From Cohnella zeiphila (GTDB taxonomy: Bacteria; Bacillota; Bacilli; Paenibacillales; Paenibacillaceae), in assembly GCF_014212055.1 (NCBI RefSeq), contig NZ_JACJVO010000009.1, positions 62,001 to 126,000 of the forward strand: a stretch of 64,000 nucleotides of DNA, written 5' to 3'. Position numbers and translations under genes: made by a program. The number at the start of each line of letters is the position of its first letter. Position 1 is the first letter of the stretch. Under the pieces are notes generated by a model. That model was not told where the DNA came from. It saw only the letters and a program-made list of their open reading frames with translations, and did no database searches. This document shows positions 36,264 to 45,144 of this stretch, one piece after another.

Positions 36264-39200
36264 ATGAGGCGTTTATTCATCGTGTTTACGGCACTGCTTC
36301 TGTTCGTCGGCCTCGTTCCGGCACCCTTTTTTGCGAATTCGAAAGCTTTCGCGTCTGGAGACGGATCGGCCGACGATCCTTTCGTATGGATGTATAAGAC
36401 GTACATCGATTACGGAACGATCCGGGCATTCTCTCCGACTTCGGACGGGGGATACATTGCGGGAGCCGGACGCTACCTGCTTAAGCTTGATAAGAACGGC
36501 ACGGTGGACTGGAGCCTGCCCGTCGCGTCCGGAGTGAACTCGACGATTCGCGGCGTTCGCGAGACGGCAGGCGGCTATGTATATGCCGGATCGGACATGG
36601 ACGGCTCGTTCCAGCCCCATTGGGCTTTCGGCGAGGCGAGCAAGGACGGCCGGACCCTCAATTGGGACGCGGGAACGAACGGCACGGACATCGCCGGCGA
36701 TGCGGAGGCCGTTCTGGAGACGGGGGACGGCGGGTACATCGCGGTCGGCAATTCGGGTGCCGGCGGTTATATGGTTCAAACGGACGCCGGCGGCGCCGTT
36801 CTTCATGAGTCTTCTATCGCAAGTCCTTCCGGTGCGGATTTAACGGTTTATGCCGCCGTAACGACCGACGGCGGAAATGTGCTCGTCGCCGGTAGCGCGA
36901 AGACGCCGGGCGGCCAAACGGCCGGTTACGTCGCGGAAGTCCGGATCTCGTCGTTAGGCGAGGTCGCATGGGAACGGCTATACCCTTGGAACGACTCGAA
37001 CGTATTCCAGAGCATTAGCGCCATTCCGGATCAGAACCAGTATCTGTTGACCGGCAATACGCTGAGCGGGTCCGGGCAAAACGGCGCGATGACGCTGATC
37101 GACGGGGAGAACGGCGATCCGATCTGGGAAAAAAGCTACGCGACGGGAGATTCTTCGCTGCTTCTGACCGCTGCGCTCGCGAGCGACGGAGGCTTCATCG
37201 CCGCGGGAGGGAACAACCAACGTAACAGCCTGCTGCTCAAAACGGACGCATCCGGCGAGCTGCAATGGTACAAGTGGTTTTCTCAAACCCACTACGGCAA
37301 TCTGTCGTTCGTAAAGCCGCTGACGGACGGGAGTTACTTGGCGGCAGGCGGCACATACGGCGCCGGGCTTTTGCGGGTCAAGCGCGTATCCGTCGACTAT
37401 GTAACCAACCGGTTGATCGGGCTGGACGAGACGATGGTTTATTCCACGAACGGCGGAAGTTCGTATATCCCCTACGACCCCGACGAGGAACCTGTTTTCG
37501 ATGGGACAGAGACCGTTTACGTCGCGTATTCCGAGGAGGGGGCGGCCGGATACGATCTCGTCTTCCCCGCCAGGTTGACTTTTATCGCCAAATCGATTAC
37601 GGCGGTAGGCAAGCTGGACGACGTCCAGGTTCCTTACGGAACGGCGCTGAACGACGTCCCTCTGCCGGAGCGGGCGGAAGCGACGCTGAGCGACGGAACG
37701 AAGGTATCGGCGGCGATCGACTGGAACCGTGACGCTTCGAACTACGACGATCGGACGCCGGGCATCTATGAGTTCGTCGGAACGCTGACGCTGCCGGGCG
37801 GCATGACGAATCCGGATGGTCTCGAGGCAAAGGTGAACGTCACCGTCGGCGAGCCGCCGGCCGAGCCTGTCACCGTCGCCGAGGTGAGCGGGGTCAGCGA
37901 TCTTCGCGTGGCGAACGGCACGGCTCTTGAAGAGGCGGGCTTACCGACGCAAGCGTCTGTTAAGCTGAGCAACGGGGTTAGCGTGACGGTAAGCGTTACG
38001 TGGGACGGAGGCACGCCGGCGTATGAAGGCACGCAGGCCGGAACGTACGCGTTCGTCGGAACGCTGGCGCTGCCGGACGGCGTGACGAACCCGGACGGTC
38101 TCGCGGCGAAGGCGAACGTCATCGTGGCGCCGAAACCGGAAGAGCCTCCGGCCTCGGTGACGGTGACGGAGGTACCGTCGCTTGCCGATCTGGAGGTGCG
38201 GTACGGAACGCAGCTGTCGGAGGCGGGACTGCCGGCGAAAGTCGCCGTGAAACGGAGCGATGGGAATAACGCGACGGTTAGCGTAACGTGGGACGGAGGC
38301 ACGCCGGCCTACGACGGCACGCAGGCCGGAACCTATGAGTTCGTCGGAACGCTGACGCTGCCGGACGGCGTGACGAATCCGGATGGTCTCAAGGCGGCGA
38401 TCCGAGTCACGGTTCAGGGGCAAGCGAGCGCGTACCCGCCGCCGCCGGCTCTGCCGGATCCGTCCGACCAAGATACGGTGACGGTTGCTTGCCCGACGGG
38501 CGGATGCACGGCCGGCCTCGGGGACGAAATAAGCATCGACATCCCCGACGGCGCGGCGGACGGACCTTTTACGCTGACGATCCGCAAGCTGGATTCGGAT
38601 CCGGCGAACGTGCCGGCCGGCTGGAAGCCGCTGAGCTCCGTTTACGAGCTGCTGAAGAGCTTCTCGGTGACGTTCGCCCGGCCGGTAACGTTGAGGTTCA
38701 AGTTCCGGGCGGACGAGGTCGGCGAAGGACGGCATGCCGCTTTGTCCTACTTTGATGAAGAGAGAGGCGGCTGGGTCGAGGTTCCGGGGCGCATCGGGGA
38801 CGGCGTCTTCACGGCGCAGGTGAACCATTTTACGAAGTTCGCGGTCTTCTCGGTACAAAATCTGCCGGACGAACCGCCGGTTCCGGTTCATCCGTTCGCG
38901 GATGCGGCCGGGCATTGGGCGGAAGATTCGATTCGCTCGGCGGCCGCGCTTGGTTGGGTCCAAGGGAATGAGAAGGGGCTGTTCCTTCCCGATCGGGCGA
39001 TCACCCGCGCGGAATTCGCGGCGATGCTGGTGCGGGCGCTGGGGGCGGAGGACGTTGTCCGAGACGCGCCATCGTTCGCCGATTCGGGCCGAATCCCCGC
39101 CTGGGCGCAAGCGCCGGTGTCCGCTGCGGCGGAGGCGGGATGGATCGGCGGCTATGCCGACGGAACGTTCCGGCCGGGCGAGCCACTGACCCGCGCGGAG

Positions 39201-39431
39201 ATGGCGGCGATCGCGGCGCGTGCGCTCGGCTTGCCGACGCCATCGCCGGGCGAGGCGCCGTTCTCCGACTGGAGCCAGGTGCCGGCCTGGGCGAGGGACG
39301 CCGCCGCGGCCGCTCGTCAGGCGGGCATCGTAACCGGCGCGGACGGCAACGCGTTCGCGCCGAACCGCCGGACGACGAGGGCGGAGGCGACGGTCGTCAT
39401 CGTGCGGATGCTGGATTCCCGCAATCGATAA
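36264..39431 (+). CDS. Surface protein: beta-propeller-like region, three Ig-like (Big_4) repeats, three SLH motifs
   Basis: 1055 residues from the ATG at 36264 (GAAGAGGAAGAG upstream). A signal peptide covers 1-31. About 35-370 is a series of 45-residue blades (TSDGGYIAGAGRYLLKLDKNG, GDGGYIAVGNSGAGGYMV) as in PQQ/delta-60 propellers. Then three Big_4-type Ig repeats (nt 37590-38415, each with GTYEFVGTLTLPDGVTNPDG), a beta-domain ending NHFTKFAVF, and three SLH motifs (888-1055; HPFADAAGHWAEDSI, AITRAEFAAMLVRALG, TRAEMAAIAARALG). SLH domains bind pyruvylated wall polysaccharide. It is likely a displayed binding protein; a catalytic domain is not recognised. Confidence 0.88.
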   Translation: MRRLFIVFTALLLFVGLVPAPFFANSKAFASGDGSADDPFVWMYKTYIDYGTIRAFSPTSDGGYIAGAGRYLLKLDKNGTVDWSLPVASGVNSTIRGVRETAGGYVYAGSDMDGSFQPHWAFGEASKDGRTLNWDAGTNGTDIAGDAEAVLETGDGGYIAVGNSGAGGYMVQTDAGGAVLHESSIASPSGADLTVYAAVTTDGGNVLVAGSAKTPGGQTAGYVAEVRISSLGEVAWERLYPWNDSNVFQSISAIPDQNQYLLTGNTLSGSGQNGAMTLIDGENGDPIWEKSYATGDSSLLLTAALASDGGFIAAGGNNQRNSLLLKTDASGELQWYKWFSQTHYGNLSFVKPLTDGSYLAAGGTYGAGLLRVKRVSVDYVTNRLIGLDETMVYSTNGGSSYIPYDPDEEPVFDGTETVYVAYSEEGAAGYDLVFPARLTFIAKSITAVGKLDDVQVPYGTALNDVPLPERAEATLSDGTKVSAAIDWNRDASNYDDRTPGIYEFVGTLTLPGGMTNPDGLEAKVNVTVGEPPAEPVTVAEVSGVSDLRVANGTALEEAGLPTQASVKLSNGVSVTVSVTWDGGTPAYEGTQAGTYAFVGTLALPDGVTNPDGLAAKANVIVAPKPEEPPASVTVTEVPSLADLEVRYGTQLSEAGLPAKVAVKRSDGNNATVSVTWDGGTPAYDGTQAGTYEFVGTLTLPDGVTNPDGLKAAIRVTVQGQASAYPPPPALPDPSDQDTVTVACPTGGCTAGLGDEISIDIPDGAADGPFTLTIRKLDSDPANVPAGWKPLSSVYELLKSFSVTFARPVTLRFKFRADEVGEGRHAALSYFDEERGGWVEVPGRIGDGVFTAQVNHFTKFAVFSVQNLPDEPPVPVHPFADAAGHWAEDSIRSAAALGWVQGNEKGLFLPDRAITRAEFAAMLVRALGAEDVVRDAPSFADSGRIPAWAQAPVSAAAEAGWIGGYADGTFRPGEPLTRAEMAAIAARALGLPTPSPGEAPFSDWSQVPAWARDAAAAARQAGIVTGADGNAFAPNRRTTRAEATVVIVRMLDSRNR

Positions 39432-39434
39432 AAG

Positions 39435-39527
39435 AGACGTGCAGTAAAAGCAATAGACGGCCTTAATCCTGTATTCCATGGGACTGAGGCCGTTTTATTT
39501 TGCCTGTAATCGCTCGTTATTGCAGGA
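39435..39527 (-). mobile_element. Relic of an IS3-family insertion sequence (transposase 3' end)
   Basis: On the minus strand the sequence encodes NGLSPMEYRIKAV, the usual C-terminal end of IS3-family (rve) transposases, but with stop codons beside it. A very similar copy is at 56748. The same bases form a hairpin (ACGGCCT / AGGCCGT, 39457-39493) plus TTTTATTTT, which now separates the convergent SLH and SMP-30 genes and may serve as their terminator. Confidence 0.7.
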
Positions 39528-39578
39528 GTGGATGTAGGCATGATCGTTCCTATCGGCGGAAGCGGCGGTAGAACAATT

Positions 39579-40475
39579 CTAGCCTCGGTACGCGAAGGGA
39601 AGGGTCCCCCGAACGCCGGGTTTTGCGCGGAACACTCCTCCTGCATGAGGTTGATCGTTTACTAGCTCGGGCGTGACGCCGACGCGCGCAGTCGTAATAT
39701 ACAGCTCGTCAAGCCGCTCCCCGCCGAACGCGACCGAGGTGACCTTCGCGACGGGCACCGAAACGTCGGCGATCCGCTCGCCGGAGACCGGATCCCAGCG
39801 GCTTACCTGCCACCCGTTCCAATGCGCCAGCCAGAGCATGCCTTCTGCGTCGATCGTCATGCCGTCGGGAGTACCGTCTTCCGCGGGGATGACGGCGACG
39901 ACGCGCCGGTGCGCGATCCGGCCGGTCGCCGGATCGTAATCGAACGCAGCGATCTCCTGCAGCTGCGAGTCTACGTAATACATCGTTCGGCCATCGTCGG
40001 ACCAGGCCAGTCCGTTCGAGGTGCCGACGCCGTCCAGCAGCCGCCGTACCGTGCCGTCGCTGCCTAACGAATATAGGCTGCCGCGGCCGGGCTCGTCGAT
40101 CCGGGACATCGTACCCGCCACATACCGGCCCGCCGGGTCGCACTTGCCGTCATTGAACCGGTTGCCGGGCAATTCGGTCTCGACGAGAGCAAGCGGCGCC
40201 GACGCGCCGGAAGCCGGGTCATACCTGTAAAATCCATCCTCTTGCGTAATCGCGAATCCCCCGGATAGCCTGGGAACGATAGAGCTGACGAACGGTCCGG
40301 CGGACATCGTCTCGAATTGGCCCGGCCGCCCGGGATCATAGCCATGTATACGGTGGCTGTAAATATCGACCCAATAGAGCCGGTCTGAGCTGGTGTCCCA
40401 AAGCGGTCCTTCTCCTAGAACGGATTGCGCGTCGCATACGAGTTCAACTTCCAGCTCCTTCAGCCGTCTTGACAT
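39579..40475 (-). CDS. SMP-30/gluconolactonase/LRE-family sugar lactonase
   Basis: 298 residues forming the six-blade SMP-30 propeller. The metal site is visible as SVLGEGPLWD (Glu), RFNDGKCDPAGRY (Asn-Asp), SNGLAWSDDGR (Asn) and GTPDGMTIDAEG (Asp). Members hydrolyse aldono-lactones to aldonic acids, which here would feed the dehydratase at 42073. The ribosome site (ACGGGGT) is weak. It is transcribed toward the IS relic, away from the GntR pair. Confidence 0.9.
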   Translation of the reverse strand: MSRRLKELEVELVCDAQSVLGEGPLWDTSSDRLYWVDIYSHRIHGYDPGRPGQFETMSAGPFVSSIVPRLSGGFAITQEDGFYRYDPASGASAPLALVETELPGNRFNDGKCDPAGRYVAGTMSRIDEPGRGSLYSLGSDGTVRRLLDGVGTSNGLAWSDDGRTMYYVDSQLQEIAAFDYDPATGRIAHRRVVAVIPAEDGTPDGMTIDAEGMLWLAHWNGWQVSRWDPVSGERIADVSVPVAKVTSVAFGGERLDELYITTARVGVTPELVNDQPHAGGVFRAKPGVRGTLPFAYRG

Positions 40476-40537
40476 AACGATACCCCGTTTCTATGGTTTT
40501 CGTATTCGAGCCTGCAGCCGTATTCGGCGGCAAAGGC

Positions 40538-41236
40538 CTAATTCCAAGTGCGCTTGAGCAACTGCACGTAACGCTGCAGCGAACGACGGCAAGCTTCGAA
40601 AGGTTCGGACGGCGCGAGGGAGACGATCAATTCCTCCACGCGGGCGGCAGCTTCGACAGCATGCGGCGCGTGCCATCGCCTGGCATTGTTCTTCCAACGC
40701 AGTCGGGACATCGTGGTCGTCAACAGCCGGGACATCTCGCCGTTGCCGGAGAGCGCGACGAGCCCGGTCAGCAATTCCGCCTCAAACCGAATCCACGCCC
40801 CGGCTTCGTCCGGGGCGGCGGATTTGTCGCCCGCCGCGTATTCGAGCGGAGGCTTCCCACCCGATTTCTTGCCGCTTGAATCGGCCGCCAATTTCCGATA
40901 TTGCGCTGCAAGCGAATCGACGAGCTCTGCGAGCTCCTCGCGCTTCGCCAGCTTGGAAGCGCTTGCCGAGAACAGGGCGAACGATGCGGCCAGCTCCAAC
41001 AGCTCGCCGATCCGCTGGGAAGAGGGACCGAGAATGACGATGCCCTGCTTGGGCGCGATGCGCACGTAACCTTCCAGCTCCAGCTGCTGCAGCGCCGACC
41101 GCACCGGGGTTCGGCTCATGTCGAGCATCCGGCTTAGCTGAATTTCCGAGGTCGCCGTCCCGCCGGGAAAATGCCCGTTCTCGATCCATCGATGAATGCT
41201 CTCGTAAGCGAGCTGGCGCAAAGAGGGGTCTCCCAT
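40538..41236 (-). CDS. GntR-family regulator
   Basis: 232 residues from the ATG at 41236. The winged helix (LRQLAYESIHRWIENGHFPGG, EIQLSRMLDMSRTPVRSALQQLELEGYVRI) is intact. The C-terminal ligand domain is helical but diverged from standard FCD, with an unusual basic insertion (SSGKKSGGKPPLEY). It is divergent from the second GntR gene, sharing an 82-base promoter region with a palindrome, and lies directly upstream of the lactonase, with which it is likely cotranscribed. Confidence 0.88.
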   Translation of the reverse strand: MGDPSLRQLAYESIHRWIENGHFPGGTATSEIQLSRMLDMSRTPVRSALQQLELEGYVRIAPKQGIVILGPSSQRIGELLELAASFALFSASASKLAKREELAELVDSLAAQYRKLAADSSGKKSGGKPPLEYAAGDKSAAPDEAGAWIRFEAELLTGLVALSGNGEMSRLLTTTMSRLRWKNNARRWHAPHAVEAAARVEELIVSLAPSEPFEACRRSLQRYVQLLKRTWN

Positions 41237-41271
41237 CTTCCGACCGCTTCCTTCTCTTTCGAAGTTTCGAG

Positions 41272-41284
41272 TATGATTATCATA
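41272..41284. promoter_or_regulatory. Palindrome in the divergent GntR-GntR promoter
   Basis: TATGATTATCATA is a perfect 13-bp palindrome midway between the two divergent GntR genes. It is placed to serve as the operator for one or both. Confidence 0.6.
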
Positions 41285-41318
41285 GACCAAGTATAGACGG
41301 AAGGGAAGATGATTTCGC

Positions 41319-41957
41319 GTGACCGGGAACAAGCCAATGACGCTTCGGGAGCGGGCGTATCAGGCGATCAAGGCCGGAATCGTGGGCGGCGACTGGCCGG
41401 GCGGGGCCTTCCTGTCGGAGAGAAGCCTCGGCGAGCAGCTGGGCATGAGCCAGACGCCGATTCGCTCGGCGCTCGACCGGCTGGAAGCGATGGGGCTGGT
41501 GAGGCTGGTGCCGAATCAAGGCTTCGTCGTGCAGGAGATCTCGTTGAAGCAGATCATGGACATTTATGAGCTCCGATTGTCGTTGGAGACTTATGCGGCC
41601 CGCCAACTTACGGGGAAGATGGACGCCGCTTTTTTTGCCGGACTGGACGTGATCATTCAGCGGCAGGAAGAGGCTGTGGAGGCAGGAGCGATTCCACGAT
41701 ACGTCGAGCTGGACCGCCGTTTCCACGAGGCGATTGTCGCCGGCCTGGACAACGAGGAGTACGCCGGCGCGATGTCCCGCATCCAGGACAAGTTTCTGAT
41801 GGCGGTGCGGACAACGTTTTACCGGAACAAGCTGCGCCTGCGGAGCAGCCTGGACGAGCACCGGCTCATCCGCGACGCGTTGGCGGGCAACGATCCCTCC
41901 GCCGCGGAAGAGCTCGTGCGGCAGCACATTCAATTCGTCGAGCAGGTGATGCTCTGA
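41319..41957 (+). CDS. GntR-family (FadR/FCD subfamily) regulator
   Basis: 212 residues, GTG start behind GGAAGGGAAG. Winged helix RERAYQAIKAGIVGGDWPGG, LGEQLGMSQTPIRSALDRLE; all-helical FCD effector domain (IYELRLSLETYAARQL, ELDRRFHEAIV, EHRLIRDALAGNDPSAAEE) with the Asp/His positions that bind a metal and an organic acid. FCD regulators commonly respond to sugar acids. It likely controls the 42073-45908 catabolic genes via the TTGTATACAA site in front of them. Confidence 0.92.
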   Translation: MTGNKPMTLRERAYQAIKAGIVGGDWPGGAFLSERSLGEQLGMSQTPIRSALDRLEAMGLVRLVPNQGFVVQEISLKQIMDIYELRLSLETYAARQLTGKMDAAFFAGLDVIIQRQEEAVEAGAIPRYVELDRRFHEAIVAGLDNEEYAGAMSRIQDKFLMAVRTTFYRNKLRLRSSLDEHRLIRDALAGNDPSAAEELVRQHIQFVEQVML

Positions 41958-41982
41958 CAGGCCGGGCTGAATGATGTCGCTG

Positions 41983-41992
41983 TTGTATACAA
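41983..41992. promoter_or_regulatory. FadR/GntR-type operator ahead of the dehydratase operon
   Basis: TTGTATACAA is a perfect palindrome and matches the core seen for FCD-type GntR regulators. It lies 26 bases after the GntR gene and 80 before the dehydratase start, next to TTGACA (41995-42000). Confidence 0.65.
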
Positions 41993-42072
41993 GTTTGACA
42001 TCTTGAGCGTCTTCGTCCGCCATGCTACGTTAAAGCGGCAGAACGATTCCGAATTAGCGGAGGTTGACGAAG

Positions 42073-43221
42073 ATGAAGATCACGGACATACGTACCTATA
42101 TCGTAGGAAATCCGTGGAAAAATTGGCTGTTCGTCCAAGTCGACACCGACGAAGGGCTGACCGGGCTCGGGGAAGGCACGCTGAACGGCTTCGCGAAGAC
42201 GGTCGAGGCGGCGGTCCACGAATTGAAGCATCTGGTGCTTGGCATGGACCCGTTCGACGTCGAGACGATCGCTCTCAAGATGATCCGAGACGTCTACTCC
42301 GACGGCGGTCAAATCCAGGGCTCGGCGCTGGCGGCCGTCGAGACGGCGTGCTGGGACATTATGGGCAAGGCGACGAGCCAGCCGCTGTACAAACTTCTCG
42401 GCGGCAAGTGCCATGACAAACTGCGCTGCTATGCCAACGGCTGGTATCGCGGCGGCGCCGACGAGAAGAGCTTCTACGAGCAGGCGAAGGAGGTCGCGGC
42501 CCAAGGCTACACCGCGCTCAAGTTCGATCCGTTCGGCTCGGCCTGGCGGACGGTCGAACGCGCGGACTTCGCCGCGGCGCTCCGCAACATCGCGGCGGTG
42601 CGCGAGGCGGTCGGGCCGGACATCGACATTCTGATCGAAGGGCACAACCGGTTCAGCGTTCACACGGCGCTGCAGTTCGCGGAGGCGATGGCCCCGTACC
42701 AGCCGACCTGGTTCGAAGCGCCGGTGCCGCCGCTGCGCGTATCCTCGGTCGTCGAGGTGGCCCGGCGCAGCCCCGTGCCGATCGCATGCGGGGAAGATTA
42801 TTACAGCCGCGAGCAATTCGCAGAGCTGCTTCGGCACGATGCGGTACACATTATCCAGCTGGAGCCGCAGTTCCTCGGCCTTGGCGCCTCCAAGCAAATT
42901 TGCGGCATGGTCCACGCCCACAACGGCGTAACGGCGCCGCACAGCGCTCAGGGACCGATCTGCTCGATCGTGTGCGCGCATTTGAACATGGCGACGCCGA
43001 ACTTTTTTCTGCACGAGATTTTCGACGACTTCAACCATTCGTGGGCGCAGACGATCTTCTCGCCGCCGTTCAAGGTTGCAAACGGTTACCTGCAGCCGCC
43101 GGAGCGTCCCGGACTGGGCGTCGAGCTGAATCTGGAGGAGGCGGCGAAGCACCCGTATCATCCGGGCCATTGGCTGCCGCTGTTTCGGCAGGGCTGGGAG
43201 AAAAGAGAGCGCGTCGAATAG
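42073..43221 (+). CDS. Enolase-superfamily sugar-acid dehydratase (mandelate racemase/MLE group)
   Basis: 382 residues from the ATG at 42073, nine bases after GCGGAGG. The N-terminal capping domain is followed by the TIM barrel: KFDPFG (catalytic Lys region), metal ligands in DILIEGHNR, WFEAPVPP and CGEDYYS, and the HNGVTAPHSAQGP His/Asp base region. This group dehydrates aldonates such as galactonate, fuconate or rhamnonate to 2-keto-3-deoxy acids. The following FAH and SDR genes favour a 6-deoxy-sugar acid. Exact substrate uncertain. Confidence 0.92.
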   Translation: MKITDIRTYIVGNPWKNWLFVQVDTDEGLTGLGEGTLNGFAKTVEAAVHELKHLVLGMDPFDVETIALKMIRDVYSDGGQIQGSALAAVETACWDIMGKATSQPLYKLLGGKCHDKLRCYANGWYRGGADEKSFYEQAKEVAAQGYTALKFDPFGSAWRTVERADFAAALRNIAAVREAVGPDIDILIEGHNRFSVHTALQFAEAMAPYQPTWFEAPVPPLRVSSVVEVARRSPVPIACGEDYYSREQFAELLRHDAVHIIQLEPQFLGLGASKQICGMVHAHNGVTAPHSAQGPICSIVCAHLNMATPNFFLHEIFDDFNHSWAQTIFSPPFKVANGYLQPPERPGLGVELNLEEAAKHPYHPGHWLPLFRQGWEKRERVE

Positions 43222-43231
43222 GAGGCTTGGC

Positions 43232-44248
43232 TTGGCGATGGGAATGCAAGCGTTGGTGTACGAGGGTCCGCGGACGATGATCGTGCGAGAGGTGCCGGTG
43301 CCGGAGCCGCGGTCGGACGAGGCGCTCATTCGCGTGGCGCGGGCAGGCATTTGCGGCTCGGAATTGGGCGGTTATCTGGGCCATAATTCGCTGCGCAAGC
43401 CGCCGCTCATTATGGGACATGAATTTTCCGGCGTCGTGGCGAAGCTTGGCACACAGGCGGAAGGCGCGGGGCTGCGCGTCGGCGACCGCGTGACGGCGAA
43501 CCCGCTCGCGACGTGCGGGAAGTGCAGGTATTGCCGAAGCGGGGAGACGCAATTGTGCCCGAGCCGGCAGCTGCTCGGCGCGCACCGGCCGGGAGCGTTC
43601 GCCGAATATGTCGCCGTGCCGGCCGAAAACGTCTACCGGCTGGACGACAAGCTGTCGTTCGAGGAAGGGGCGTTGGCGGAGCCATATGCATGCGCGGCGC
43701 ACGTCTGCCGGCTGCTCGCGCTGAAGCCGGCGGATCGGCTGTTGATCTGCGGAGCGGGGCCGATCGGCTTGCTTGTGCTGCAAGCCGCGCAAATTTACGG
43801 GTTGCGGGACATTGTCGTGCTCGATCTGAACGAGGAGCGGCTGGACATCGCCCGCGAGCTCGGCGCCGTCGCGTCAGCGGAGCTCGCCGGAGCGGCCGCG
43901 GTGCCGGAAGGCGGCTTTGACGCCGCCGTCGACGCGGTCGGCGCGCAGGCGACGCGGCAGCTAGGTATCGCGCAGGTCCGCCCCGGCGGGACGGTCGTCT
44001 TCACAGGCTTGCACGAGGCGGACAGCCGGCTGCCGGTGAACGACATGATTCGCAGCGAGACCGTGACGAGAGGCGCCTTCGCGTATTCGCGCGAGGATTT
44101 CGAGACGGCGCTGCGTTGGCTGGCCGAAGGCCGGGCGAATCTGCTGTCCTGGTCGCTGACCGCTCCCCTCGCCGAGGGAAGCGCCTGCTTCGAGAAGCTG
44201 GTGTCGGGACCGGGCAAGGTGGCCAAAATTTTTCTGAAACTATCCTGA
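43232..44248 (+). CDS. Zinc-dependent medium-chain alcohol/sugar dehydrogenase
   Basis: 338 residues from the TTG at 43232, six bases after AGGAGG; ATG 43238 is an alternative with 12-base spacing. Catalytic zinc ligands in GICGSELGG and MGHEFSG, structural zinc Cys set CGKCRYCRSGETQLC, and NAD loop LICGAGPIGLLVLQAA. The family includes threonine and galactitol-phosphate dehydrogenases. In this operon it probably oxidises the free sugar or a hydroxy-acid intermediate. Confidence 0.92.
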   Translation: MAMGMQALVYEGPRTMIVREVPVPEPRSDEALIRVARAGICGSELGGYLGHNSLRKPPLIMGHEFSGVVAKLGTQAEGAGLRVGDRVTANPLATCGKCRYCRSGETQLCPSRQLLGAHRPGAFAEYVAVPAENVYRLDDKLSFEEGALAEPYACAAHVCRLLALKPADRLLICGAGPIGLLVLQAAQIYGLRDIVVLDLNEERLDIARELGAVASAELAGAAAVPEGGFDAAVDAVGAQATRQLGIAQVRPGGTVVFTGLHEADSRLPVNDMIRSETVTRGAFAYSREDFETALRWLAEGRANLLSWSLTAPLAEGSACFEKLVSGPGKVAKIFLKLS

Positions 44249-44268
44249 AGGAATAGAGAGGAGGAGCA

Positions 44269-45144
44269 ATGGCAATGAAGCTGCTGCAATTCTATGACCG
44301 GCAGGACCCGGAACGGAAGCTGCGGGTCGGCGTGCTGGAGGGCGGCGCTGTCGCCGCGTTGGAGACGGCCGAAACGGTTCGCGGCGTCATCGGGTCGGGG
44401 CTGCCGCCAAGCGCGATCCGGCGAGGAAGATCGTACAGCCTGGACGAGGTGAAGCTGCTGCCGCCGCTTACCGATCCGGAGAAGATCGTCTGCATCGGAC
44501 TCAACTACCGCGATCACGTCATCGAGTCGAACATGCCGATGCCGAAGGTTCCGGTGCTTTTCCCGAAATACAACAACTGTCTGGCAGGTCACGGGGACGC
44601 TATCGTCATTCCGCGCGAAGTGTCGCAGTGCGACTACGAGGCGGAGCTGGCGGTCGTCGTCGGCAAGACGGCGAAGCGCGTTCCGCGCGAGTCGGCGATG
44701 GACTATGTGTTCGGGTATACGGTGGTCAACGATGTCAGCGCGCGGGACATTCAACTGAATGAACCGCAATGGACGCGCGGCAAGGCGATCGACGGCTTCG
44801 CGCCGGCGGGTCCGTGGATCGTCACGGCGGACGAACTCCCCGAGCCGGGCAAGCTGGCGATCTCGCTGAAGCTGAACGGCGAGATCATGCAGCAATCGAG
44901 CACGAGCGAGCTGATCTTTGACGTGCCTTATCTGATCTCGTTCCTCTCGAACACGATGACGCTGCGCCCGGGAGACATCATCAGCACCGGCACGCCGCCG
45001 GGTGTCGGCATGGGCAGAACGCCGCAGGTATGGCTGCGGCCGGGCGATGTCGTGGAAGCGGAGATTGAAGGCATCGGCACGCTGACGAATACGTTTGTCG
45101 CGGAACGGGATGAGATATCGGGCGACATGGAGGCGGCAGGATGA
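44269..45144 (+). CDS. Fumarylacetoacetate hydrolase-family protein (diketo-deoxy-sugar-acid hydrolase candidate)
   Basis: 291 residues. Mg ligands lie in CDYEAELAVVVGK and NDVSARDIQ; IVCIGLNYRDHVIES, FAPAGPWIVTADEL and IISTGTPPGVGMG are family marks. FAH proteins cleave C-C bonds of beta-diketo acids. Beside a dehydratase and an SDR, the expected reaction is 2,4-diketo-3-deoxy-L-fuconate or rhamnonate to pyruvate and L-lactate, as in the known route II of L-fucose/L-rhamnose breakdown. Starts behind GAGAGGAGG and overlaps the SDR gene by four bases. Confidence 0.9.
   Translation: MAMKLLQFYDRQDPERKLRVGVLEGGAVAALETAETVRGVIGSGLPPSAIRRGRSYSLDEVKLLPPLTDPEKIVCIGLNYRDHVIESNMPMPKVPVLFPKYNNCLAGHGDAIVIPREVSQCDYEAELAVVVGKTAKRVPRESAMDYVFGYTVVNDVSARDIQLNEPQWTRGKAIDGFAPAGPWIVTADELPEPGKLAISLKLNGEIMQQSSTSELIFDVPYLISFLSNTMTLRPGDIISTGTPPGVGMGRTPQVWLRPGDVVEAEIEGIGTLTNTFVAERDEISGDMEAAG

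Noticed and set aside
36153-36264. Longer start for the SLH protein
   Set aside because: The extra 37 residues are basic and polar, overlap the terminator region and would bury the signal peptide.
39435-39527. Intact insertion sequence or transposase gene
   Set aside because: Only the last dozen transposase codons remain, with stops and frame breaks; no second end or OrfA is present.
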